From Bacteroidota bacterium (GTDB taxonomy: Bacteria; Bacteroidota; Bacteroidia; J057; JADKCL01), in contig JADKCL010000012.1 of the NCBI GenBank assembly GCA_016718825.1, positions 124,001-188,000 on the forward strand: a stretch of 64,000 nucleotides of DNA. The letters are read 5' to 3'. A program made the translations under genes and the position numbers. A model generated the notes under the pieces. That model was given only the letters and a program-made list of their open reading frames with translations, had not been told where the DNA came from and searched no databases. Positions 45,708-53,929 of this stretch are shown here, piece by piece (the stretch's first letter is position 1; each line of letters starts with the position of its first letter).

Positions 45708-47599
45708 CCAACGAAGAAAGAGAAAAGCGGATTGCAGATTCTTCCAAGCTCATTGGCAAGGCAGTGTTCAATTCCATTTTGGTGACATTGGTGTCGTTCA
45801 GCCCGATCTTGTTTCTCACTGGGCAGGAACATAAACTTTTTGCGCCATTGGTGCTCACCAAAAGCTTTGCAATGATCGGATCGGCTTTTGTTGCAATATT
45901 ATTGGTGCCTGTCTTAATGTCTATTCTTCTCAAGGGAAAAGTCAGGCCCGAGAGCAAACACCCTGTTTCCAGGTTTTTTCTTTGGCTTTACAAGCCTGTC
46001 ATCCTACTTTGCTTGCGCTGGAAAAAAATCACGATCCTACTTAGTATTCTCCTCGTCGGTGGCAGTGTTCCGTTGGTACTCAATCTCGGTACTGAGTTTA
46101 TGCCACCCCTAGACGAAGGTTCGATTTTGTTTATGCCCGTCACGATGCCCGATATTTCCAATTCCGAAATCAAGCGCATCTTGCAGGTGCAAGACAAACT
46201 GCTCATGACCGTCCCCGAAGTACAAAACGTGCTCGGCAAGGCAGGTCGTGCCAACACAGCGACCGACAATGCCCCCGTAAGCATGATAGAAACCATCGTG
46301 CTGCTCAAACCGAGCGCTGAGTGGCGAAAAGGGTTGACCAAGGATTCCATCATCGCGGAATTGAATGCAAAAATCCAGATTCCAGGTGTGATCAACGGAT
46401 GGACGCAACCCATCATCAACCGGATCAATATGCTTTCGACTGGCATTCGGACAGATGTAGGTGTAAAAATCTACGGTCAAAACCTCGATACAATCAATGT
46501 GCTCGCGCAACAATTCCGAAAAGAATTGGAGGGTCTCGAAGGTGTAGCAGATTTGTATGTAGAGCCCATCACGGGCGGAAAATACATTGACATCAAAATC
46601 AAAAAAGAAGAAATAGGACGGTATGGCCTCACAGTGGACGAAGTGAACATGTTCATTGAGACGGCATTGGGAGGAATGAATGCGACCACCACCATCGAGG
46701 GCCGCCAACGGTTCACCGTCAATGTCAGGTTTGCGCAAGATTATCGCGACAAGCTCATCAAAATCAAGAACTTGCAACTCCAAACCATGGATTTTGGCCC
46801 TGTACCACTTTCTGCCGTTGCAGATATTGCAATTACAGAAGGGCCTCCTATGATCAACTCTGAAAATGCCATGTTGCGCGGCACGTTGCTGTTCAACGTG
46901 AGAGGCCGCGATATGGGCAGCACTGTGTCAGATGCCAAAAAGCGTTTGGAAAATGCTGTGACCAAGCTTCCCAAGGGCTATTATTTGGAGTGGAGCGGCC
47001 AATATGAGAACCAGGTGAGGGCACAAAAACGGTTGATGATGATCATCCCTATGGTGCTCGTGATCATTATCGCAATCCTTTATTTTACATTTCATAGCTT
47101 CAGGGAAGTGCTGATTGTGCTTTCCGCTGTACCCGTCGCGCTCGTTGGTGGAGCCTATTCCATGTATTTTTTCGAGGTCAATTTCTCCGTTGCAGTCGCA
47201 GTGGGTTTTATCGCATTGTTTGGAGTGGCTGTGGAAACGGGTGTGCTCATGCTCGTTTACCTCAACAATTCACTCTTCATCAAAACCAGCAAACTCAAAT
47301 CTGAAGGCAAGGCGACCACTAACAAAGACATCGAGGAAGCCATTTATGACGGTGCTGCGCTGCGTTTAAGGCCCAAGTTGATGACGGTATTGGTGGATAT
47401 CATTGGACTCATGCCCGTCCTTCTCGCAACTGGGACAGGGAGCGATGTGATGAAGCCGATCACGATACCCTTCGTATTTGGGTTGATCACTTCGACGCTG
47501 TTTGTATTGATTGTCTTGCCTGTCTTGTATGCAATGGTAAGGGAACGCGAGTTGAAAAAACACGGGAAGATCGTGGTGCAGGAATTTGAAAATGATTGA
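45704..47599 (+). CDS. cusA: CusA-like HME-RND pump, C-terminal half
   Basis: A 631-residue frame continuing the pump right where the first half ends: helix FNSILVTLVSFSPILFLTG, the second porter half with VLGKAGRANTATDNAP, GGMNATTTIEGRQRFTVNVR (position of the CusA methionine region) and the final helices (LLATGTGSDVMKPITIPFVF). Together with 44439-45707 it forms a complete pump. In the genes I know this is one chain, so I list the parts separately only because the sequence has an in-frame stop. It is followed by the TolC gene with 16 bases of spacing from its ATG 47616. Confidence 0.85.
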   Translation: MTNEEREKRIADSSKLIGKAVFNSILVTLVSFSPILFLTGQEHKLFAPLVLTKSFAMIGSAFVAILLVPVLMSILLKGKVRPESKHPVSRFFLWLYKPVILLCLRWKKITILLSILLVGGSVPLVLNLGTEFMPPLDEGSILFMPVTMPDISNSEIKRILQVQDKLLMTVPEVQNVLGKAGRANTATDNAPVSMIETIVLLKPSAEWRKGLTKDSIIAELNAKIQIPGVINGWTQPIINRINMLSTGIRTDVGVKIYGQNLDTINVLAQQFRKELEGLEGVADLYVEPITGGKYIDIKIKKEEIGRYGLTVDEVNMFIETALGGMNATTTIEGRQRFTVNVRFAQDYRDKLIKIKNLQLQTMDFGPVPLSAVADIAITEGPPMINSENAMLRGTLLFNVRGRDMGSTVSDAKKRLENAVTKLPKGYYLEWSGQYENQVRAQKRLMMIIPMVLVIIIAILYFTFHSFREVLIVLSAVPVALVGGAYSMYFFEVNFSVAVAVGFIALFGVAVETGVLMLVYLNNSLFIKTSKLKSEGKATTNKDIEEAIYDGAALRLRPKLMTVLVDIIGLMPVLLATGTGSDVMKPITIPFVFGLITSTLFVLIVLPVLYAMVRERELKKHGKIVVQEFEND

Positions 47600-47615
47600 T
47601 GATGAAGAATTGAGA

Positions 47616-48902
47616 ATGAAGAATCGAAGGCTAATGTATCGCAGGTTGATTTTGGGAATGATTTGTTTCCTGGTTTTTTCATTGTTTTTGGGTCGGGTGC
47701 GGGCACAGGCTTGGTCACTTGACAGTATTTTTTATACAATTGAGACCCAGAATCCAGAGCTGAAAAGGTACGATGCAGTGGTCAAGGCGATGGATGCTTA
47801 TGCCGAAGGTGCCAAGGCCCTTGATCCGCCGCAGGTGGGTGGCGGGTTTTGGATGACACCCTACAATCCCATGATGTGGAAGCCAGAGGGCAATACAGGA
47901 TTCCTTGGCATGGGCGCATTCATGATTTCTGCCGAACAAATGATCATGAACCCTGCAAAGCTCAACGCCAATGCCACCTATATGCAAAGCATGTCTGCGG
48001 TAGATGCAGAAATGCAAAAGGTGATGCGCAATGAACTTTTTGCTATGGCCAAAATGAGCTACTACGAATGGATGGTCATGAAACGCAAGTTGAAAGTATT
48101 GATAGACAGCGAAAACCTACTTTCCTATATGATCCAATCCACCGAACTCCGCTATACGTATGGCATGGACAAATTGAACGCATTTTACAAGGCAAAGGCC
48201 ATGTTGGGCGACATCCAAAACATGAAAATCATGGCTACGCAGGAGGCCAATCAGAAAAGGATTGAATTGAATACCCTCATGAACCGTGAGAAAGAATTCG
48301 TTTTTGACATTGATACCGTGCTTTTAATTCCATCTTATGAAAACGAAAGCTTCGATTCCACAGCGATAGAAGCCAATCGAAGTGATTTTCAAGTCTTGGA
48401 AAAGTCGCGGCTTATGTTGCAAGCCCAGCAACGATTTGAGCAATCCAAGGCACTGCCTGATTTTGGGATCAAGTACGATCACATGTTTGCATTTGGTGCG
48501 CAGCCGCAACAATTCAGCCTCATGGCGATGGTCACCATCCCGATTGTGCCTTGGTCCTCCAAAATGTACAAAGCCAATGTGAATGGATTGCACTTTGAAT
48601 TGGATGCCCTCAGAATTCAGCAGCAAGGATTGCTCAACCAAATTGCTGGCCAAGCCGAATCCCTCCAAAGTCAATTGAAAAGCAAAAAACAACAATTGGA
48701 TTTGACGGAAAAGGCGATCCTACCGGCCATGAAAAGGAATTACGACATTGCCATGCACGCTTATGAGCAAAACACTGAGGAGCTTTTTATGGTGTTGGAT
48801 GCATGGCAAAACCTCAAGATGGTGCAACTGAACTACCTGGATCAACTCATGGAATTGCTTTCATTGCAGGTAGAATTTGAAAAACAATTGGAGATCAGAT
48901 GA
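47616..48902 (+). CDS. TolC-family outer membrane protein (CusC-like), Met-rich
   Basis: A 428-residue outer membrane factor. I chose ATG 47616 (MKNRRLMYRRLILGMICFLV), which gives a signal peptide ending RAQA; an alternative ATG 47592 overlaps the pump stop. The protein is rich in Met: GGFWMTPYNPMMWKPEGN, LGMGAFMISAEQMIMNPA and NATYMQSMSAVDAEMQKVM, suggestive of Cu(I) contact. Coiled-coil helices of the OEP fold follow in two halves (for example AKMSYYEWMVMKRKLKVL and LLNQIAGQAESLQSQLKS). It ends with a four-base overlap (ATGA) with the adaptor gene. Expected location is the outer membrane. Confidence 0.88.
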   Translation: MKNRRLMYRRLILGMICFLVFSLFLGRVRAQAWSLDSIFYTIETQNPELKRYDAVVKAMDAYAEGAKALDPPQVGGGFWMTPYNPMMWKPEGNTGFLGMGAFMISAEQMIMNPAKLNANATYMQSMSAVDAEMQKVMRNELFAMAKMSYYEWMVMKRKLKVLIDSENLLSYMIQSTELRYTYGMDKLNAFYKAKAMLGDIQNMKIMATQEANQKRIELNTLMNREKEFVFDIDTVLLIPSYENESFDSTAIEANRSDFQVLEKSRLMLQAQQRFEQSKALPDFGIKYDHMFAFGAQPQQFSLMAMVTIPIVPWSSKMYKANVNGLHFELDALRIQQQGLLNQIAGQAESLQSQLKSKKQQLDLTEKAILPAMKRNYDIAMHAYEQNTEELFMVLDAWQNLKMVQLNYLDQLMELLSLQVEFEKQLEIR

Positions 48903-50164
48903 TGAAAGTGCAAGTTCAGTTCCTCGCATTGTTATTGGCCATTGTCGTAGGAATGGGTTTCATTGCTTGTGGAAACAATGGCCAAGAAATAGAAACTGGA
49001 GCAGGGCATAAAAGAATATATTCTTGCCCCATGCATCCGCAAATCATGCGGGACAAGCCTGGATTGTGTCCAATTTGCGGTATGACACTCGCGGAAAAGT
49101 CCGAACATGGCGGCAGTCACAATGTCGATGGTTTGCCACTCCTGATCAAGCCGACCAATGCGTTCGTCCTCAGCACAGTAAAAACCACGCATCCAAAGCA
49201 AATGGACATGCCCATGAAACTCCATACTACAGGCACTGTGGGCTATGACCTCAAGCAAACCAATACTGTTGCAGCTAGAGTGACAGGAAGGATCGACAAG
49301 CTTTATATTCGATACCGCTATCAGCCTATAGCAAAGGGTCAAAAACTCGCGGATATCTACAGCAAAGAATTGCTCACAGAGCAGGAAAATTTCATCTACC
49401 TGCTTGAAAATGACCCCGAAAACAGATCGATTGTTGCAGCAGCAGAAAAGCGACTCCTTTTGCAGGGACTTGCACACGATCAAGTCGAATCGCTCAAAAA
49501 ATCCCGTAAGCCGCTTTTGAACATCCCCATCTACAGTCCCTATTCGGGCCATTTGCACGAACTTGCTAACGGTGCGCAATCATCATCGGAAAACATGACT
49601 TCCATGAATGCTGCTGAGCCACAAGCACTCACAGTAAGAGAGGGCATGTATTTTGAGAAAGGGCAAACCATCTTCAATATTTACGACACGCAAAAGGTCT
49701 GGGTGCTTCTGAATATTTATCCCGCCGATGCTGGAAAAATCAGCGTGGGGCAAAGAATAGCTTTGGAATTTGATGGCATAAAAGCGCCTCCTGTGGAAGT
49801 GAATATTGATTTCATTGAACCCGTGTTGCGGGAGGGAAATTCCACCATCACAGCAAGGGTTTACCTAGACAATCCTGGCCGACAAATCAAGATTGGCACG
49901 CTCGTGAGGGCAACGATTGAGGCAAGCATAGAGCAAGGACTATTTGTTCCATCCACTGCCTTGATCAACCTTGGCGTTCAAGATGTCGTGATGGTCAAAG
50001 AAAACGCAATCTTCAAGGCCAAACGCGTGCAAAGGGGTATTGAAACAGACGGTTGGATAAAAATCCTTGTCGGGCTCACGGAGGCCGATGAAATTGCAGA
50101 GAATGCGCAGCTCCTCATGGACAGCGAAAGTTTTATCAAATTGGAGGGAGGGAAAAATGAATAG
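48899..50164 (+). CDS. cusB: CusB-like RND periplasmic adaptor with heavy-metal-binding domain
   Basis: A 421-residue lipoprotein adaptor. MMKVQVQFLALLLAIVVGMG leads to lipobox ACG (Cys24 or so). An HMBD follows at about 40-65: YSCPMHPQIM and CPICGMTLAEKS. The adaptor core shows the CusB signatures GRIDKLYIRYRYQPIAKGQK, IYSPYSGHLHELANG, VWVLLNIYPADAGKISVGQ and FVPSTALINLGVQDVVMVK. The methionines expected in the N-terminal region of CusB (MDMPMKLHTTG) are present. It starts by ATGA overlap with the TolC gene and its stop overlaps the second adaptor gene by 8 bases. It bridges the pump and the TolC channel. Confidence 0.9.
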   Translation: MMKVQVQFLALLLAIVVGMGFIACGNNGQEIETGAGHKRIYSCPMHPQIMRDKPGLCPICGMTLAEKSEHGGSHNVDGLPLLIKPTNAFVLSTVKTTHPKQMDMPMKLHTTGTVGYDLKQTNTVAARVTGRIDKLYIRYRYQPIAKGQKLADIYSKELLTEQENFIYLLENDPENRSIVAAAEKRLLLQGLAHDQVESLKKSRKPLLNIPIYSPYSGHLHELANGAQSSSENMTSMNAAEPQALTVREGMYFEKGQTIFNIYDTQKVWVLLNIYPADAGKISVGQRIALEFDGIKAPPVEVNIDFIEPVLREGNSTITARVYLDNPGRQIKIGTLVRATIEASIEQGLFVPSTALINLGVQDVVMVKENAIFKAKRVQRGIETDGWIKILVGLTEADEIAENAQLLMDSESFIKLEGGKNE

Positions 50165-51254
50165 GCGAATATTATGGGTAGGATTGATTCTCCTCATCGC
50201 TTCCTGTAAAGGCAAGCAACAGCCACCCAATGTGGATGAAATGGTGATGCCCTCCGATGTACTCCACCTCAGTGACTTGCAGGTGCAGTTGGGCAATATT
50301 GTGACCGACACGGCACGCATACAAGAATTGGGGGAAGAATTTCAGCTTACGGGAACCGTAACCGTCAATCAAAACTCAATGGTTACGATCAGCTCCAGGG
50401 TGATGGGCCGCATAGAAAGGCTCTTTTTTAAAAACGAAGGAGAAACCATTCGCAAGGGACAACCTATTTACAGGATTTACAGCGAAGACCTCACGCTCGC
50501 CGCAAAGGAACTTGCCATGACCATTCAAAAAAGGAATTCATTTGGCGCAAACAATTCCGACCTAGACAAGATCATCGCGAGTGGGGAAAGTAAATTGGCA
50601 CTTTATGGATTGACATCAGCGCAAATCACAACCATCGAAACTTCAGGAGAGGTCCCCGATGTTTTTGACATTCTCAGCCCAACAGCAGGCGTTTTGACAG
50701 CCATTGCAATAAAAGAGGGGGAATACGTGATGGAAGGCGGAAAAATATTCGAGCTTGCCGACCTTTCCTCCCTCTGGATTGAAGCCCAGGTATATACAGA
50801 CGACCTCTCCGAAATCCAGGAAACTATGACGGCAAGCCTCACATTTCCAGAAATGCCAGCCTTGCGAACCCAAGGCAAAATTGTATTTGTCAATCCAGAA
50901 CTGAATCGCTCTTCCAAAATAAATCTTGTGCGCATTGAATTTGACAACCGCAAAGGCGAATTGAAGCCTGGAATGCTGGCCAACATCATTGTGCTGAAAA
51001 ACAAGATATTTACGCTGGCCTTACCCACAGATGCCATCATTCTAGACGCAAAAGGGGCAGCCGTGTGGATGAAAATTGGCCCAAATCAATTCAAGAATGC
51101 AATGGTGGAAACTGGATTAGAAACAGACGCATTCACTGCGATCAAAAGCGGCATCCAAAAAGGCGACGAGATTGCCATCTCTGGAGCCTACCTGCTCACA
51201 AGTGAATTCACTTTCAAAAACGGAACGAATGCGATGGGCGGGCATGGTCACTGA
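50157..51254 (+). CDS. Second RND periplasmic adaptor (CusB paralog), lipoprotein
   Basis: A 365-residue adaptor lipoprotein. MNRRILWVGLILLIASC gives a lipoprotein signal (Cys17). The body is a membrane-fusion protein: EFQLTGTVTVNQNSMVTISS, GRIERLFFKNEGETIRKGQP, LSPTAGVLTAIAIKEGEYV, LWIEAQVYTDDLSEIQ and TFKNGTNAMGGHGH at the C-terminus. It lacks the HMBD of its neighbour. It lies directly downstream with an 8-base overlap, so two adaptors share one pump and one channel gene in this operon, suggesting a mixed adaptor hexamer or different regulation. The ATG at 50157 fits the lipobox; a longer frame upstream lies within the previous gene. Confidence 0.87.
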   Translation: MNRRILWVGLILLIASCKGKQQPPNVDEMVMPSDVLHLSDLQVQLGNIVTDTARIQELGEEFQLTGTVTVNQNSMVTISSRVMGRIERLFFKNEGETIRKGQPIYRIYSEDLTLAAKELAMTIQKRNSFGANNSDLDKIIASGESKLALYGLTSAQITTIETSGEVPDVFDILSPTAGVLTAIAIKEGEYVMEGGKIFELADLSSLWIEAQVYTDDLSEIQETMTASLTFPEMPALRTQGKIVFVNPELNRSSKINLVRIEFDNRKGELKPGMLANIIVLKNKIFTLALPTDAIILDAKGAAVWMKIGPNQFKNAMVETGLETDAFTAIKSGIQKGDEIAISGAYLLTSEFTFKNGTNAMGGHGH

Positions 51255-51330
51255 TTATTCTCAGCTAAGAAAGATACTTCAATCTTTTTTTTCTGTAACC
51301 AATGTTACCGTCGGTGCGAAAAACAACCTC

Positions 51331-51344
51331 TAATTTTATGATGC
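51331..51344 (+). promoter_or_regulatory. AT-rich promoter-like box before the T9SS multicopper oxidase 1 gene
   Basis: TAATTTTATGATGC immediately precedes ATG 51346. A very similar string, TAATTTTGATGCAATGAA, occurs at 53861. GTGCGAAAAA about 16 bases upstream recurs in the inverted repeat at 53684. Confidence 0.35.
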
Positions 51345-51345
51345 A

Positions 51346-53037
51346 ATGAAAAATAATATGAATTCCATGCGATGGGGTTTGCTATTGGTACTTGGCTTCT
51401 GGTCCTCCACTCAAGCTCAGAACCTGATTCCGATTCCCGACACGCTTTCGGGTGCCGATATTTACCTCAGTATCGCCGACAGCAATCAACAGTTTTATCC
51501 AGGTTTCAATACAGCCACCATTGGGTACAATGGCCGCTACCTCGGCCCTACGATCCTGCTCAACAAGGGTCAAAATGTCGCGATGCACGTGACCAACATG
51601 CTCGCGGATACCACGACGACGCATTGGCATGGCCTCCATGTGGCACCCATGAACGACGGCAGCCCCCATAATCCAATCATGGCTGGGGACACTTGGATTC
51701 CATCCTTTACTGTGATGGACAATGCAGCAACCTATTGGTATCATCCACACTTGCATGGGAAGACAATGGATCAGGTGCTGAAGGGTGCGGCGGGGCTGAT
51801 CATCGTACGGGATTCGGTCGAAGGTGTTCTGGCCCTGCCGCGTACTTACGGGGTGGATGACATCCCCCTTGTTTGCCAGTTTCAGACTATCGACAACAAT
51901 ACCAAGCAAATCGTGCTCAATGACGAACTGGACAATACCAGCATGGTCAATGGGACACTGGACCCCATGGTGAATGTGCCCGCCCAAGTGGTGCGCTTGC
52001 GCTTGCTGAATGCCAGCAGTCACCGTGTGTTGCAATTCGGTTTCAATGACGGCAGGACATTCCATCAAATCACAAGTGACGACGGCTTGCTCGATGCACC
52101 TGTTCCGCTCACACGGTTGCGTCTTGGCAGCGGAGAGCGCGCAGAAATATTGGTCGATTTCAGTGGGCAAACTGGCAACGCCTATTACATCAATCAATAT
52201 GGCAACGAACTACCATCGGGATACCCAGGAGGCCCTGCCATGATGGGAAATCCAATAGGGCCGCTGGACAATACCACGTTTAACTTTTTGCAAATTAATG
52301 TTGTGGCTCCGACTTCCAATCCCGTCACCACAATTCCCACGGCGCTCACCACCAATACGCCCTGGCTCAGTGGCGGCGCATCTACAATGAATTTCCAGAT
52401 TCAAGGTTCACCCATGATGAGCATGACCAACTTCACAATCAATGGGGTCCAATACGATGAAAACGTGATCAATTTCACAAAGAATTTGGACGACATCATG
52501 ATTTGGAACATCACGAATCAGAGCATGATGGCCCACCCCTTTCACATACATGGTAATCATTTTTACATCCTTTCCATCGATGGAGTCACCCCACCTGCGA
52601 ACCTTCAAGGAAGAAAGGACGTGGTCTTGCTAGGGCCCCAGGGAAGTTCAGTGAGATTGATAACAAAGTACTCCGATTTTGCGGACGCTTCCATGCCTTA
52701 TATGTACCATTGTCACATTCTGAGTCACGAAGACAAAGGCATGATGGGCCAGTTTCTCGTCGAAGCAACGGCAACAGGCTGCTGCGACGGATTGCCCGCA
52801 TTTGAAGTGGTAGTCTATCCCAATCCCGCAGCGAATTTCATCGAGGTATCATTGAGGCATCCTGATGAAAGAATCGAAAAGATCGAAGTATTTGATATGC
52901 TTGGGCAGATGCGTGAGAAAATTGAGGGTAGTGAAAATGCGCTGTCATTACCTACGCAAAAGTTTCGCAACGGCGTGTATGTTCTAAAGGTCTATGCGGA
53001 AGGCATGTGTGTTAATCGAAAAATTCAGGTGTTCTAG
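51346..53037 (+). CDS. Multicopper oxidase with T9SS type A sorting domain (1)
   Basis: A 563-residue exported oxidase. MKNNMNSMRWGLLLVLGFWS leads to cleavage near QAQ. Copper ligands: TTHWHGLHV, YWYHPHLHGKT, MAHPFHIHGNHFYIL and MYHCHILSHEDKGMMGQF, a complete set for types 1, 2 and 3. The last 80 residues (VVYPNPAANFIEVSLRH to NGVYVLKVYAEG) are a T9SS tail. Most multicopper oxidases in other bacteria are Tat-exported to the periplasm, so secretion to the outside or to the surface is the unusual point. Likely oxidises Cu(I) to the less toxic Cu(II) at the surface. A paralog lies at 54732. Confidence 0.93.
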   Translation: MKNNMNSMRWGLLLVLGFWSSTQAQNLIPIPDTLSGADIYLSIADSNQQFYPGFNTATIGYNGRYLGPTILLNKGQNVAMHVTNMLADTTTTHWHGLHVAPMNDGSPHNPIMAGDTWIPSFTVMDNAATYWYHPHLHGKTMDQVLKGAAGLIIVRDSVEGVLALPRTYGVDDIPLVCQFQTIDNNTKQIVLNDELDNTSMVNGTLDPMVNVPAQVVRLRLLNASSHRVLQFGFNDGRTFHQITSDDGLLDAPVPLTRLRLGSGERAEILVDFSGQTGNAYYINQYGNELPSGYPGGPAMMGNPIGPLDNTTFNFLQINVVAPTSNPVTTIPTALTTNTPWLSGGASTMNFQIQGSPMMSMTNFTINGVQYDENVINFTKNLDDIMIWNITNQSMMAHPFHIHGNHFYILSIDGVTPPANLQGRKDVVLLGPQGSSVRLITKYSDFADASMPYMYHCHILSHEDKGMMGQFLVEATATGCCDGLPAFEVVVYPNPAANFIEVSLRHPDERIEKIEVFDMLGQMREKIEGSENALSLPTQKFRNGVYVLKVYAEGMCVNRKIQVF

Positions 53038-53131
53038 CCCGAATTTTGACCTCCAAGCAAATGAATAAAATACAAGTAAGCATCGTTGAGATTGATACCT
53101 ATCGGTCACAGTTTCTGAATCCTCAAAAAAA

Positions 53132-53160
53132 GAGTCGTGCAATATGCACGACTCCTTTTT
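53132..53160 (+). terminator. Bidirectional terminator between oxidase and His-rich PKD genes
   Basis: Perfect 10-bp stem GAGTCGTGCA with TGCACGACTC around ATA, preceded by an A-run and followed by CTTTTT. It ends transcription of the oxidase gene (plus strand, about 95 bases after its stop) and of the converging minus-strand PKD gene. Confidence 0.85.
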
Positions 53161-53200
53161 CTACAATCCCCTGTCGATGCGATGAGATCCGGATAATTCC

Positions 53201-53626
53201 TCATTCCTTTTGACTGGCTGATTTCAAACCCACTGGAGCGATGTCCCTTCCTTGAAATCGCGCAGCATGATGAAGATGATGCACGGGGTGATGATGTGAA
53301 ACGGAGAAAAGGCCATTCACTGTAATGTGGTGACAGGATGTATGTGAGCACCCATGGCTGTCATGAATCGTAAGACAAACATTATAGACTCCGTGATGTG
53401 CAAATGTATGGGTCGGATTTTGAGCAGTTGAAGTATGGCCATCGCCAAAATCCCACAGCCACGACGTAATTGAGTGACCACTTGTCGATGCATCCCCAAA
53501 TTGCAAGGTAAGGCTATGCATGGAGTGGTGATAGCCAAAGGTGGCATTGCAGCCACTTTGGGCATTTGACTGGATTGCGGAAAGCAGGAGAAGTAAAAGC
53601 GAAAGTACCGAAAGTGTTTTTCTCAC
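53201..53626 (-). CDS. His-rich PKD-domain secreted protein
   Basis: A 141-residue exported protein starting at GTG 53626 (VRKTLSVLSLLLLLLSAIQS, cleavage near NAQ). One PKD-like domain (ATFGYHHSMHSLTLQFGD, WLWDFGDGHTST, NPTHTFAHHGVYNVCLTIHD) is studded with His: I count 20 in the chain, including CSHTSCHHITV and SHHHPVHHLHH. PKD domains are normally structural, so placing His and Cys on loops suggests a secreted copper or zinc sponge. The frame is open upstream to 53710, but that part is not signal-like. It is transcribed opposite the neighbouring T9SS thioredoxin gene, with which it shares a divergent promoter region. Confidence 0.8.
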   Translation of the reverse strand: MRKTLSVLSLLLLLLSAIQSNAQSGCNATFGYHHSMHSLTLQFGDASTSGHSITSWLWDFGDGHTSTAQNPTHTFAHHGVYNVCLTIHDSHGCSHTSCHHITVNGLFSVSHHHPVHHLHHAARFQGRDIAPVGLKSASQKE

Positions 53627-53683
53627 ATATTCTTTATTACAAAGTACTGAAAATGAACTTAGCCCATCAAAGCTAAATGTTTT

Positions 53684-53699
53684 GTGCGAAAATTCGCAC
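53684..53699. promoter_or_regulatory. Inverted repeat, possible operator
   Basis: GTGCGAA-AA-TTCGCAC is a perfect 7-bp inverted repeat between the His-rich PKD gene start (53626) and its promoter box on the minus strand. GTGCGAAAA also occurs at 51315, upstream of the oxidase. It would suit a dimeric regulator; none is identified. Confidence 0.4.
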
Positions 53700-53715
53700 G
53701 TCGAATCCAAAATGC

Positions 53716-53730
53716 TAGAATTATATAAAT
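53716..53730 (-). promoter_or_regulatory. Minus-strand copy of the AT-rich box, upstream of the His-rich PKD gene
   Basis: On the minus strand the sequence reads TTTATATAATTCTAG, close to the plus-strand boxes at 22254 and 53855. It lies about 90 bases upstream of GTG 53626. Confidence 0.4.
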
Positions 53731-53854
53731 TGAGCTGATTTTGGTTGGTTAAAGCTGGATGATTGAAGCAATGCTTGTTTTGCAGAACGATGGAATCGTC
53801 GCGTATGATAGGCAGGTATCGCCCTCTGAAAGACTTTATAGGTTAGACAATCGA

Positions 53855-53870
53855 CTTATATAATTTTGAT
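53855..53870 (+). promoter_or_regulatory. Shared AT-rich promoter box before the T9SS thioredoxin/oxidase operon
   Basis: CTTATATAATTTTGAT contains an exact TAnnTTTG box (TAATTTTG) and is identical over 16 bases to 40665-40680. The gene starts at ATG 53930. Between them, ATG 53874 opens a 16-residue frame that ends at 53924, a possible leader peptide. Confidence 0.5.
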
Positions 53871-53929
53871 GCAATGAAGAACTTGTCTCTAAAAGCACTA
53901 TTTTTCGGTCAAATTAAAGGATAAGGTTT

